From Nepenthes gracilis (taxonomy: Eukaryota; Streptophyta; Magnoliopsida; Caryophyllales; Nepenthaceae): a DNA stretch of 64,000 bases. The notes below the pieces were generated by a model, which saw only the letters and a program-made list of their open reading frames with translations, did not search any database and was not told the origin of the DNA. Below are positions 12,101 to 22,003 of the stretch, piece after piece. Within the stretch, counting starts at the first letter, position 1; the number at the start of each line of letters is the position of its first letter. The stretch is taken from assembly GCA_033239525.1 (NCBI GenBank), contig BSYO01000004.1, forward strand, positions 17,646,037 to 17,710,036. Reading direction: 5' to 3'. A program made the position numbers and the translations under genes.

Positions 12101-15099
12101 CTTTTCCTCTGCCTATGCCACCACTTCCTCTAAAGCCTAAACCTATTCTGTAGCCTTGATACCTCCTCTTCCTTGGCCTCCATAGCTTTTACCATGACCT
12201 CTATAGCCTTTTCCTCCATAGACATTACTTCTACCACAACCCTTTTGAATGCTTGCAACACTGAATCTTCCTTGACATCTTCTAATCAAGTTAGGATTGG
12301 AGAACTTGCTTCAATGAACTTGCAGACTTTTTGTTAGGCTGTTTATAAGTGATTGGCAAATTTTGTAACAAAGTGTTGTATTATGAGTCTTCCTTCTAGA
12401 TCTTAAGGGTATATGAGGTCTTGCTTGAGTAGTATAGTGGCTTGAGGTTCCCCTCGAAGTTGGCTCAAGTATTGAAAATCTCCCAGAGAATTTCACTTGA
12501 AGTTGGTTCAAACAATGAAAATCTGCTAGGGAATTTCATTTGAATTGGCTCGTGCAAACAATGGTTTTTCCCACTATACATGATTTTGTAACTATTTTGA
12601 CTGACTGATTTCATATATTATGGCCCACAACTTCTCCAAATCGAGAGGAGAAAATGCTATTCATTGCTTATCTTCCTATAGAGCCTTTGAGAGGAAAACC
12701 ATAAAACACAGAGATTTCCTCAGGACTATGATGGCTTGGGCTTAAAGATTTGAAATCTTTTAACCCGCAACTTGTGATGCATTAATCCTCTCACCTATAA
12801 GCTTAAACTCTGGTTTTAAACCCGTAAATTTTTAGAGTTTTGTTTGTGGTTTTGATGTTAAAGTTCTAGTAGCATTAGCTGAGTTCGTCTGGAAGGCTTT
12901 CGAAGTTGTTGCTTTGTTGCTAGATGAACAAATCCAAGAGTTCTTTGATAGGGATCATGCGTTAGGAGTAAGTCAAGTAAGATTTAAAATATTTGCTCTC
13001 TTGGGCTGTAAGTTGGCTGTTTTAGTGGATTTGTCTTTTCCTAACTTGAGAGTTCTGAGAATTTTTCTCTTGAATTAGTTGGTTTTGTGTTTTTTATTTT
13101 ATTTTTTATCTTTTTCGCAAACTTTTATTTATTTTGTTGAACATGTGAATTTGTTGTGGCATGGTTAGTTCATCTAGGATTGCAACCCCCTATGTACCCT
13201 CTTCTAAAAGTTTGTGGGTCATAACACCAGCTTCTCACTTCCTTCTCAGTCTTTGTTCATGCACTTTTAGTAAGCCCACCAACTCATCTCTCTTTGTAGT
13301 ACTTAAGTCTTTAGTCTTCTTGATGAGCATCACTGCATAATTAAATTTGGAAGGCAAAAAAATGCAAAACTTTCTGCTTTATCTGTTCGTCACTTTTGTT
13401 TATACCACTTCTATTCATTTGATTCAAGATGGCCAATACTTTTATGAAGTAGTTAGATATGGATTCCTTGTCGTTCGTGCTCATCTCATCAATTTCTGTT
13501 TTCAATTTGTGTAGTCTTGTCTTCACCACTTTGCCATACACCTATCTGAAGCTTTGAGAATCCCCCATACCTCTTTGCAGTTTTAGCATTAGAATCTTCT
13601 CAAAATTCATTTCACTATTGCCTGTTAAATAGAAAACAAGGCTCTTCTATCCTTTTTTGTAAGAATCTGGAGTTTTTAAGCTGCTTCCTTTGATTTGGGC
13701 TGATTGACCCTTCATCTTCCATGCTCTGTTCCACATTTCTGTTACTACCACATCCCACTAATCTTAGGAATCCAGCAATACCTTAAATTGGATGCTCCAA
13801 GAGTCCCAATTTCTCTTAGAAAGCTCGAGGATTTGAAATGGAAACATTTCACTCTCCACCTTCAACATTTTAATCAAAATTGGCTTCACTCGATGGAGGT
13901 GCTCCTGCAAGAAAATGCTAGCAATTTTGATGGCTCTGATCTTATTGCTGGAGAGGCTCTCAATTAAGCACAAAAACCTGTGGATCATTTTTATGTTGGT
14001 ATTAAAAATTTTGGTGGAATGAATTCACATAGGCACACACTTCTATTTGATTGGAAGGATAATCAGATGTATATTACACAATTTTTATATTAATTCAAGC
14101 TGACTTTTAGATGTACATAAATTACTTGGGAACAGAGCATCATTCTGAAATTTCCTAATTCATGTATCACACATAATACATGTATTCACCTTAATAACAT
14201 GCTAAATGAAAGATATCCGATTCATGCATCAATTTACATGCATCCATCTTAATAGCACACCATTTTAAGAGAAATTTTCTCATGTAGTTAGTTACCCACC
14301 ATTTTTCGTTCTGGTGGTACCTTGTTACTGTCTTGGGGGGGAGGTGTCAATAACAATAATGAGTTGGCTTATCCTTTTTTCATTTGGGAATAAAAGTTGA
14401 GTTTGCACCACTCCTCTTGATATCCTAAAAGTTTTGGTCCAAAAGGATGCAATATCAATTTTCACCATTTTGCTCAAAAACACTTGTACCTTTCTTGTTA
14501 AAAGTATGTTTTGACATCTGCTGCAGCAAGTTGTATTATCTAGAAAGACTGCCCACCCTCAACCATCTTCTACTGAATATTCTGAGTTTCTCTACCTACT
14601 TCCATTGTTTTATATGCTGATGCATTTGGTTAATTTAAAGTTGGCTCATTTCTGCGTTTATTCTGTTCAGCAAATATAGATATGAACAACAGAAGAAGAA
14701 AAGAGAACAACAGAAGAAAAGTGCTGGTGAATTTCTTCTTTTTCTAGCATTGTGGTTGTCTAATCCATGTATAAGATTTTAGATTTTAGTGATGTGAATG
14801 ATACTAACCATTAGTCTGATGTTGAATTTTAGCCAATCGCATGGTCTTGAAGGAGCTCAAAATGGGGTAAACAATTCTCTTCCTTTGTGTAACTATCCAC
14901 TTCTGCAATTTCATTTACCTTGTTTCTTTCTAGAGTATTTGGATATAGCAAACAATTTTTGGTGATTCAGATTATGGGGTTTCTATTTTATAATTGATGC
15001 TTCCTTATTTTTTGGCAGTTATAACATTGATGTGCATGATTATTCTGTGCGTTTAAAAGCTGCACAGAAATTTTTGAAAGATGGTGACAAGGTGCTTTG

Positions 15100-15142
<43 letters not shown>

Positions 15143-17423
15143 GATGTTGCCAGGAACCTATACTTTTGCAGTGTGATTGGTCTTGGTGCTTTCACCCCTC
15201 AACATGTTAAAATTTCTATTTGACTCTTGCAGGTGAAGGTAATGGTAAATTTGAAAGGTCGGGAAAATGAGTTTAGAAATATAGCAATTGAACTCATCAG
15301 GAGATTCCAGAATGATATTGGAGAGGTATTCACTGTGTTTTCCTACAAATAGAGGATATAAATCATTCTCGAACATCAATTGCTATTGGTTCTGAGGGTA
15401 AATTCTATGAGGACTAGAAATAACACCCATCTCTGCTTCAGGGTGTGAGAGCCCAGGCTGGGGCTCACCCTGGTTTGGCAGATCATGCCTTCCTTTTCTG
15501 AGTATTTAGAACTTCATACCTTCATTTTGTTTTTGAGATTCTCTCATGCAGTTCAGGCATGCTAAGACCGAGAATTCCATCATTGATCTCTTTTCTGCTT
15601 TCACCACTGTTTTTCCTTGGCCAACTTAACTCATTAATGGATCTAACATCTAGCTAAATTATCCTGTAAGTAGTGATGATAAATGGGTACTTAACCCTAA
15701 AATGATAATAAATATGTATCTTATAGTACTCCTGTTATTAGGTCTCAAATGGAGCTAAGTTGAGTTGAGTACTCCTATGTTGAGGCTTGGTTTGGTGTTG
15801 TACATTCAAGTCAAGCTTACACTTGAGCTCAACCAATTGACCGAGATCACTGCTTGACCTTAGCTTGACTAAACTTAACGAGCTAGCTCTGAGGTCGTGC
15901 TATTTAGTGTTCATTTCTTTAATATTGTAGAAGCAAGCCTCTAAATAACAGCACTTATCAAGCTTCAAAATGAATGATAAACAAACTTTTAGCAAGCCTT
16001 TGCCATACTTCTTTATAAACAAGCAAATAAACAAGCTTCAAAACAAGGGCATACAAGCACAATACTAACAAAAACAAGCTTTTAAATGATTATTTAATAA
16101 ATACAAAAAAAGCCCATAAAACAAAAATTATTAACAATTTGTTGGTTAACATAAACGAGCTGAGCTTGACTCCTTTTGAGCTTGCTCATTTATTCAATGA
16201 TCTTAATCTATTATTTGTTCAAGCCAATGTTAATTACTTATTTGTCAAATGAGCTTGGCTGTCCTTTTGCCAAGTCTATTCATGGACATTATTTAATTAT
16301 TTCAAACTCATTTTTTACTTACATTTGTATCTTTTGGCTATTATAAAATGTAAAGTAATAAAATTAAAATGTTAATGTTGATTGATATATAAAAAATTTG
16401 CTATATTAAGTTTTACCTTAATTTATCAATTATATTAATATTATAATATAACTAAAATATATTAGTTTAATTGCGCATTTTCATATGAAATTTTTTCTAA
16501 GTAAAAAAATAGAAATATGTATATTTATTACTAATTTAGTATAAAAAAATAATAATATAGATAGATTAAGAAAAAAAATAAATTATGATTTAGTTAATGT
16601 GTCCCTAACGTGTCATATCTACATTTCTATAAAAATAGGATATTGACAGGGGAGTGTATGTCTGTATCTTGTATCAGTGTCCATATTTCTTAGGCTAAAA
16701 CTTTCAATTTCTCTAAATATATACTAATGTAGCCCAATTTTTTTAAACCCCAGGCCGTAGAGAGCGTAGGACGTTACCTTTTTGGTGACTGAAATCCAAT
16801 TTTTGTTGCATAGTTTTTGCTGAAGTAATGGGTGACAGACACAAACCTATCTGGTATTATCTGCACTTGATCGGCATAGAACTATAGAATCAGTTAAAAA
16901 ATCAATAAAAATAGCATCTACTACACTAGACTAGAATAATAAAAAGGAATATACTATGTTGATTTCATATTCTGCTATTAATTTGCAAACTATTTTCTTT
17001 GGACAACCCTCTCCTTTATTTTCCATCTCTCTTGCCTGTTTTTCATGAATCTGATATTTGCTTGGCTTCTAGTTCTCGACTTTAATGTGTATTTGAAGTT
17101 GCAGTTTGTCAATTATTCCATGCCTCTGGCATGTGTTGGTGTTACTTTAAGGCGCATTTAAAAGTGCAAATCAATATTTAGATATTTTTATATGAATGTA
17201 AGAGGCTTTTTTAATTAACAAACAACAGATTAAAGATTAAAATGCATTGTTGTTCATTATTGGGTGACATTATGTGCAGCTTGCAATCGAAGAGAGCAAA
17301 AACTTTAGAGATAGAAATATCTATATGGTTCTGGTTCCAAACAAAGCCACTTTACAGAAAGCCGCTGAATCACCTAAGAAAAAAGACAAGTCATCAGTAA
17401 GTGAAGTCTCTGCTAGCATCTGA
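6107..17423 (+). CDS. Plastid translation initiation factor IF-3-like gene (3' six exons visible)
   Basis: Spliced gene with exons 6107-6159, 14671-14726, 14833-14866, 15019-15091, 15233-15325 and 17280-17423, all with GT/AG borders and matching phases. The first visible exon gives DADPPVVRIMDY, the end of the IF3 N domain. The next gives the linker helix KYRYEQQKKKR. Then come MGYNIDVHDYSVRLKAA and the C-domain core KVMVNLKGRENEFRNIAIE, ending NFRDRNIYMVLVPNK. IF-3 binds the small ribosomal subunit and checks start-codon pairing. Sequences of this kind in plants are chloroplast-imported (SVR9/SVR9-like family). The exon(s) for the transit peptide and the start of the N domain are not in view. 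The last exon may stop at TGA 17421-17423, or splice at the GTAAGT at about 17398. The 8.5-kb first visible intron carries a nested retrotransposon. Expression cannot be judged. Confidence 0.88.
6372..6662 (-). repeat. 3' LTR of the intronic copia element
   Basis: A 291-bp repeat, about 80% or more identical by eye to 14012-14301. Shared words include GAATTCACATAGGC and AATACATG(C)ATCCA. It ends in CA just before the CCCCCTTT tract. Confidence 0.85.
6663..7954 (-). pseudogene. copia RT and RNase H relic (minus strand)
   Basis: Minus-strand reading gives RNase H (LHERSKPIDALYHLIRRH, then EFVYCKSYNQVAN) next to the LTR. Further in are the RT catalytic box LYVDDLIFIGN at about 7380-7400, with YVDD intact, and the RT N-terminus (KRKAMNEELNAIEKN, then IGSKWEYKTKKDVKGEIQWYK) at about 7750-7945. 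Frameshifts and a stop after RPQGK kill it. This is the only RT in the window where I still see an intact YxDD box. Confidence 0.8.
7955..10476 (+). mobile_element. Solo LTR (gypsy-type) nested in the copia element
   Basis: Begins TGTAACATCCC and ends TGTGACA. It is flanked by AGTAG (7950-7954) and AGTTG (10477-10481), a 5-bp target duplication with one mismatch. It cuts the minus-strand copia pol between the integrase-RT linker and the RT. No gag/pol is seen inside. The long (2.5-kb) LTR with TGTAACATCC/TGTGACA ends is typical of plant chromovirus (Tekay-like) gypsy elements. ACATTTGA-type words recur at 8750-9055. Confidence 0.82.
10418..12300 (-). pseudogene. copia gag knuckle, protease and integrase relic (minus strand)
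   Basis: From right to left: a broken zinc-knuckle remnant (MQRFNSGKYRTS near 11990-12030); a protease box reading WFVNTGAPN near 11840 (active-site Asp of DTGA changed to Asn); and the integrase region at 10870-11180 (EFKALVENQ, IQWFNKGNEYTSDFFEDFCKEHGI). An acidic linker at 10490-10700 (ELHLEEEEEMIREVHNRP) follows before RT. The open frame at 10418-10702 runs into the solo LTR, so its C-terminus is not native. Confidence 0.78.
12340..13226 (+). mobile_element. Diverged copia LTR fragment related to the LTR at 62752-63725
   Basis: It interrupts the copia gag between HEQRLRRK (minus, about 13240) and the zinc-knuckle region. The stretch 12935-13065 (AAATCCAAGAGTTCTTTG, AGGGATCATG, GGAGTAAGTC, CTGTAAGTTG) parallels 63380-63520 in the same order. 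A TATA-like CCACTATACATG near 12570 parallels CCACTATAAATAT near 63065. Borders are estimates, and no target duplication was resolved. The 12420-12540 stretch has a twice-repeated roughly 58-bp unit (GAAGTTGG..GGGAATTTCA). Confidence 0.6.
13230..13990 (-). pseudogene. copia gag relic (minus strand)
   Basis: It starts near 13990 next to the 5' LTR. FPFQILELSKRNWDSWSIQF, then KVLLDS, matches the gag N-terminal domain of plant copia elements. Further on, VKTRLHKLKTEIDEM and NDKESISNYFIKVLAILNQM match the UBN2 part (13340-13540), followed by ELVGLLKVHEQRLRRK. Stops and shifts are present, and the C-terminal part is displaced by the LTR at 12340-13226. Confidence 0.8.
14012..14301 (-). repeat. 5' LTR of the intronic copia element
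   Basis: A 290-bp partner of 6372-6662. Gag coding on the minus strand starts within about 150 bp of it. I could not see a convincing tRNA-Met primer-binding site next to it. Confidence 0.85.
14302..14670 (+). other. IF-3 intron remainder
   Basis: Non-coding sequence between the copia 5' LTR and the splice acceptor at 14670. It contains a G-run (GGGGGGGA near 14335) and nothing else recognisable. Confidence 0.6.
14671..14726 (+). CDS. IF-3 exon b (interdomain linker)
   Basis: A 56-bp exon after TTCTGTTCAG, encoding the Lys/Gln-rich linker KYRYEQQKKKREQQKKSA that joins the two IF3 domains. It ends at GTGAAT and splits an Ala codon. Confidence 0.88.
14833..14866 (+). CDS. IF-3 exon c
   Basis: A 34-bp micro-exon between TTTTAG and GTAAAC, encoding ANRMVLKELKMG with split first and last codons. 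It continues the linker into the C domain. Confidence 0.85.
15019..15091 (+). CDS. IF-3 exon d (C domain, first part)
   Basis: A 73-bp exon after TTTGGCAG, encoding YNIDVHDYSVRLKAAQKF and LKDGDK. This is the start of the ribosome-binding C domain. Confidence 0.9.
15099..15139 (+). repeat. (CT)n microsatellite in IF-3 intron
   Basis: About 40 bp of uninterrupted CT dinucleotides, starting a few bases after a 5' splice site. Confidence 0.95.
15233..15325 (+). CDS. IF-3 exon e (C domain core)
   Basis: A 93-bp, in-phase exon (31 codons) after CTCTTGCAG, encoding VKVMVNLKGRENEFRNIAIE and LIRRFQNDIGE. KGRE and the following helix are the conserved core of IF3-C. Confidence 0.92.
15326..17279 (+). 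other. IF-3 intron with AT-rich, GAGCTTG-rich degenerate repeat
   Basis: A 1.95-kb intron. Roughly 15740-16290 is rich in GAGCTTG/CAAGCTT words on both strands. They read like a decayed copy of a short non-autonomous dispersed repeat, but no terminal repeats were found. The 16300-16600 stretch is very AT-rich. No coding content was seen. Confidence 0.5.
17280..17423 (+). CDS. IF-3 terminal exon
   Basis: Begins after TTATGTGCAG and encodes LAIEESKNFRDRNIYMVLVP, then NKATLQKAAESPKKKDKSS and a short tail ending SASI before TGA. It completes the IF3-C fold and adds the Lys-rich tail typical of the plant plastid protein. A consensus donor (GTAAGT) at about 17398 allows an alternative end. Confidence 0.85.
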   Translation, partial: LAIEESKNFRDRNIYMVLVPNKATLQKAAESPKKKDKSSVSEVSASI

Positions 17424-20400
17424 AGCTGTGTGAGCAGTTTCGGAGGGGTTTCCAAGTGCGGGATAGATTGCTGGTAAATTTCATCTGAAAGAGGCTCTGT
17501 ATAGCATTAGTCCTAATACAGTCTTTTTGAACATTGATTAATGTCAGTTGTAGAAATAGCTAGCTGTCCTTACAAGGTCAAGGCTGCGATACGTGTTGCA
17601 AACATGCTGGGCACAAAAAATTTCTTGTTCCATTTATTTTTATTTTTATTTTTTTTTGGGGAGGGGGGATAGGCGCTGTAAGGGAAAATTTCGGTCCATT
17701 GAAGGCTTGTGGTGGACAGCATATTTGCGCGAGGATTGAGTTTGCAAGGGTGCTGGTAAGACTACCTGAGCATATCGTTAAACAAGAAAGTATGGTCAAA
17801 TATGAAGGTATGATCTCTTGTTCGGATAGAGTTTTCCCGATACTTTAGTGCTGTTAGCGACGACCATGAGTTGCCCTTATCACCTATAGTAAATTGATTT
17901 CAACTGCTGAAAATAGCTGAGGTATTAATACTACTACAAATTTAAGATTGTCTCATCTCTATTCGTCATCAAACATTAGTGGCTGTCGTCCATATGAATT
18001 ATGGACAATATAATTTAAGATTGTTTAACATATAATTGTAATTATGTGCCCACTTCATATAACTTGTGTGCGCAAAACAAAGGAGGTGTCAACTTCCTGA
18101 GGACCTGATTTGCAATTTCTCACAGTGGGAAGCACTGTTGTTATATGCGTGTTTTCCTTGCTATAGCAACCTGTGAAAGCAACAGGTATGGTAAATTCAC
18201 GATCTTTTCTCTAGGAGGGAAGGGAGGCCTGCATGATCTTCATCATCGCTTGCTGATTGCATGGCTACCATCTGGCGATAGAAGTCTGTTTTAGACAGCG
18301 ACTTTTGTTTATGGATTTTCAAAATAAAAATGTGCTACATATACACTATCGTACAAACTGCTTTGTAAACTATTTTTCAGTAGATGATTAACAACTAAGA
18401 TTACAGAATAGGAATATACAAAAACTCGAGCTCAGCTTCAGAAACTTAATCCAAGACATTCGTGGAGATAGCCTAGCAATAGAGCACGACCCAATCAAAT
18501 TAAACCAGAGAAGAACAAAGCAGAAAGAGACATTTCATCAGAGCCTCCAAACCAAGGAAGACTTGATCAGTAAAGGCCACGACACTGAAACGAAACAGCC
18601 TCTTTCGTTTCCATTTGAGTGAGGCATATTCCCTAGGCTGCCTCAGAAGCATTGAAGTGAAGGGTCTTGCTCCAGCGATACCAAAGCTATTGCCGCATCA
18701 GCATGTAGTAGTAGTGGTAGTGGTGGTGGCAGCGGTGGTTGCCAACACGTCCACAGGAAGTCAGACACATATGAGGGCAAATTGGAAAGACATGGGACCA
18801 TCACAACGCCTGGGTTACCTAATCCTTGCTGCAGATCCAACGGGGACTGACTGAGCCAAGTTACTTATTCCACTGGGCCAGCATCTGCACAACATCAGCA
18901 CACAAGCAAAAGTAAAGCGGCGGTCGGAAAGCAAAAAAAATAAGGTTTTGGAAACTGCATGCCTCCAATTCTCTTGAAAAACTTAAGGGAGCAACAGGAG
19001 TTTCTCAGAGAGTGCTCATGCATTGCATGGGGATTGCCCCAACATCTGATTGAGTGCTAGTGCCCGTAGGGATCTCTTAAAATGGAGAGTAGGTAGTTTG
19101 TTTTGGATAACCTAACACACATTAGAAAGCTATTTATTTGATTGGGAGTTCAACAATGGATGAGAGCTGAAAATCCTTCTTTGTGCTATCGCTGGTAACC
19201 AACGACAGTGGTAGCCAGAGATATTTGAAGGGACACTCCACTTATGGAAAATTTCCTCTCCCATCTTGCCGCTGCCTAGAGGATCCCCCAATACTAATCT
19301 GAAAATGGCCAGCAACATCCCGCATGTCTATACACACCTTGGTCCAAATATGGCTGGTATCAGCTGGAGGACACATGTTGATGGCTTTCATTGTCATTGT
19401 CATACCGAATACATAGCGGGCTACATGGGGTGAATCCATTGATATGATGCTTCAACATAAAGAAGAATGAGCCGGCTTGAAATTTTGGCATTATTACTAC
19501 AAAATAAAGAACTTTCAGATTTTTATTCCTTAGTATCTTTACTTTAAAGAAGATTAAATCGTAAAATTCTTCAATCTCCCCTGAGTAGTTATCTGAAGAA
19601 TAAAACTGTGAGATTATCCTCATGGTTGGAAGACATGTCAAGCAAATTTCACTATAAAGAAACGGAGATGCATGCCAAAAAAAATTACATCCACCTTGGC
19701 ATAGTCAAACTCAATGGAACGCACACTAGGCTAGGACTAGGAAGAGTTTCCTTATAATAGAACGAACTGTAGAGTTCATATGAAGACAGTAATTCTGGTT
19801 AATCATCAAAAAAATTACTCAAATAAGGCTAGGACTAAAATAGGTAATTTAAGTTCTCCCCATCAATCTAAACTTAAGAGGCATTGCTACTTGATAGCCT
19901 TGAGATATTCTTGGCCAAGAGTGATTTATTCTAGGTATAAAGATCTTTCATACCAAGTATCATTTCAACCTCGGCGAATAAATGTTGACCCAACTGACAT
20001 TTGGTGAATCGTTGCTCTCGAGCTGCACATTCCAAATAAATTTCCTGTGTCGGCTCTTATTGTCTCTGAGTATATCTTCTTAGGGAGGATCAAAATGGAG
20101 GCTGTATATATTGAGGACAGAGAGAATAGATGGAATCAATTGAGATTTTCAGACCAAATGACAGGAATTTGTGGCCCCGTGAATTAATATGCTCAATAAC
20201 ACGATCAATCAGCACTTAACAATTCCCACTAGTCAATCGGGAAGCCGCCGGAGGAACTCAAGCTAGAGCACGAGGAGCGGGCCAATTCGAAAATGAGTGA
20301 TGCGATGCAATTTCCAGAAAGAGAGGGAGTCAGCAGAGCAAATAAACAGTCAACTTTTGCTCAGATTAACCTTGAGTCTCAAGAGTTCATGAGAAAGTTC

Positions 20401-20630
20401 TAGGCAATATTTAAATGAGGGTAACCGAGTGGACACTCACATGGCAGAAGAGAATGATACTAATTGCGCAACACGATATAGCACATATCTAGATTTTTAT
20501 TAAATTGATAAAAGTTAAAATTTCATACCGTATTTACCATATTTTATTAGAAAAATTATATTTTTAATGAAACTAATCTTTAATAAAAAAAATAATAACT
20601 AAGCGATTTAAAAATCAGCCATTTTCATAT
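17424..20630. other. Intergenic region, IF-3 3' flank
   Basis: No convincing gene. It contains IF-3 3' UTR sequence, homopolymer runs near 17640-17670, and a GTAGTAGTGGTGG trinucleotide-type repeat at 18705-18740. A weak minus-strand acceptor plus short tail (MLAQWNK then stop, about 18860-18885) might be the last exon of something, but no upstream exon was found to support it. Small ORFs at 19130-19640 look random. Confidence 0.4.
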
Positions 20631-20740
20631 CCTATTAAATGACAATTTGATGCCATCTTTGTAATAGCTAAACTAGAAACTCATACCCTATTGAATGACA
20701 ATTCGATGCCATCTTTTGAATAGCTAAACTAGAAACTGAG
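20626..20740. repeat. 56-bp tandem duplication
   Basis: Two consecutive copies starting at 20626 and 20682, sharing TATTAAATGACAATTTGATG-like and GCCATCTTT..AATAGCTAAA stretches. It lies at the 3' edge of the LINE fragment. Confidence 0.85.
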
Positions 20741-21256
20741 AAAGTAAAGACAAAAAATTTCATTCCATTAAAGTCTATTTTAAAGGCACACAGTGAACAC
20801 TGTTGTTGGAGCGATACCCATGTATTAGTTCATGGGCAAACAAATATTACCACTAATATATCTTCCTTTAAAAAAACACACACACACGTAGATTGGTTCT
20901 TGTCAATGACGTCGGGCAGCACTGTCCTGATATGGCTGTCTAGAACTTGAGATATGATTTTATAGATCGCATTATCACAGCAAAAAATGGGTCAATAGTT
21001 CACCATTTTTGAGACAAGCAATTTGAGGAATGAGATTGATTATCGTAGCATAAGTTACCTTGAGCTGCTTTCTAAGCGTGAAAATTCCCAGACAGCAACC
21101 ATGTTCCAAGCGTGCTTAAAGAATCCCGCAAAGAACCTATCCAGACCACAGGCTTCTAAATCATTAACACTAAAGAGACAACTACAGTTGTCCTCCTCTC
21201 CAACAGCGACAATCGGTGCAAGCTTCAAGGTTTGTAAGCAGCACATAAGGAATTAG
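20631..21256 (-). pseudogene. LINE (L1-type) reverse transcriptase fragment
   Basis: Minus-strand reading gives GLDRFFAGFFKHAWNMV, then ATIINLIPQIACLKNGE, then AIYKIISQVLDSHIRTVLPD and VIDKNQS, then GRYISGNI and VEWNF-like pieces. This is the order of the plant L1 RT fingers/palm (GPDGF.., LIPK.., YKI..L..RL..LP.LI...QSAF..GR.I..NI). It is broken by stops and shifts, and neither the endonuclease domain nor a poly(A) end is visible. Confidence 0.75.
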
Positions 21257-21284
21257 CCATTCGATCCAAATTGAATATCGTTAT

Positions 21285-21320
21285 CCTTTTAAGAACCACA
21301 CTTTTAAGAACCACACTATC
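21285..21320. repeat. Short direct repeat CTTTTAAGAACCACAC x2
   Basis: The same 16-mer occurs twice in immediate succession. Confidence 0.8.
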
Positions 21321-21739
21321 TTTTTATGATAACTTGGTCAAGAGAGAGAAATTGGTGTAAGAAAGCGGATAAAGCATCAAATGACATCTTGCCTCCCCTT
21401 ATCAAGTTTTCCCTGATAGGAGCAGCTCAACAGCGGCTCAGATTGCCGAACACTCTCTTCATGACCCTGGACATCTGAGTTATCGGGGGGAGGGGGGACA
21501 ACATTTTACGTTGGGACTCCTGCAATAGCCATGCATTGCTAACCAGCTCAAAGAAGATAGGATGTCACTGCCTCGGGAAGGAATGGTTGAATTTGAACAT
21601 ACCTTGGTGTTTTTTTCCACAGGTTGCCAAGGAGATAATAGGAATGAACTGAAATTCCTGGTGGAAGAGTGATACGTGCTCCATGTGTGGCTCGTCGATG
21701 ATCGATGAAGAAGTGACGGGGAAGGGGAGTTCTGGCAGA

Positions 21740-21860
21740 GAAGAAGCCGGCTTGTGCGAGAGAAAGAGGAAAAAGGGAAAAGGGAGAGGGGAAGAGGGAA
21801 ACCAGAGGGAAACCAGAGGGAAAGAGGGAATCGAGGGAGAGGGAGTGAGAGAGGGAAAAT
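21740..21860. repeat. Purine-only tract with GGGAAACCAGA repeats
   Basis: An almost pure AG stretch on the + strand (CT on the minus strand), including two adjacent copies of GGGAAACCAGA. On the minus strand it lies about 50-150 bp downstream of a TATATATA at 21905-21912, resembling a pyrimidine-rich 5' leader. The 127-codon open frame across it is a product of this composition. Confidence 0.7.
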
Positions 21861-21904
21861 AGTTGGAAAATATCTTCTTGCCTTCTCATTACACGCCTGT
21901 CAGT

Positions 21905-22003
21905 ATATATAAACGGGCAACGGGAAAACACGGTTAACGGGGAAACACGGTTAACAGGGAACGGATAACGGGGAATGGATAACGGGGAAAGGGGTTCGAG
22001 TAC
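21905..22003. repeat. AACGGG/CGGTTAAC minisatellite next to TATATATA
   Basis: Tandem 15-16-bp units (AAACACGGTTAACGGG twice, then AACGGATAACGGGG-like units), immediately left of the chimeric ORF stop and adjacent to TATATATAAAC. Its position suggests the end of a mobile element's coding part followed by its promoter/LTR, but no second copy is in the window. Confidence 0.65.

Larger units (their letters stand above)
6372..14301 (-). mobile_element. Ty1/copia element with both LTRs, inserted antisense in an IF-3 intron
   Basis: Two direct repeats, 6372-6662 and 14012-14301, bound minus-strand copia gag-pol remnants. The outermost bases give TG..CA termini, and an A/T run on each side (ATTTT and TTTTT) may be the target duplication. 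A polypurine tract (AAAGGGGGAA on the minus strand, about 6663-6674) abuts the 3' LTR. The element has since received two LTR insertions (7955-10476 and about 12340-13226), so its own length was about 4.5 kb. Confidence 0.85.

Noticed and set aside
15740..16290. A gene-like or MITE call in the IF-3 intron
   Set aside because: GAGCTTG-rich decayed repeat, but no terminal inverted repeats or target duplication could be found, so it is only noted.
18643..18885. Minus-strand last exon ending MLAQWNK and a Pro/Leu-rich small ORF
   Set aside because: Good acceptor and plausible tail, but no upstream exon or homology; the ORF overlaps a GGT-type repeat.
21548..21931. 127-codon minus-strand ORF rich in Ser, Leu, Phe and Pro
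   Set aside because: It crosses a pure pyrimidine tract, where stop codons are rare by composition; no homology or start context.
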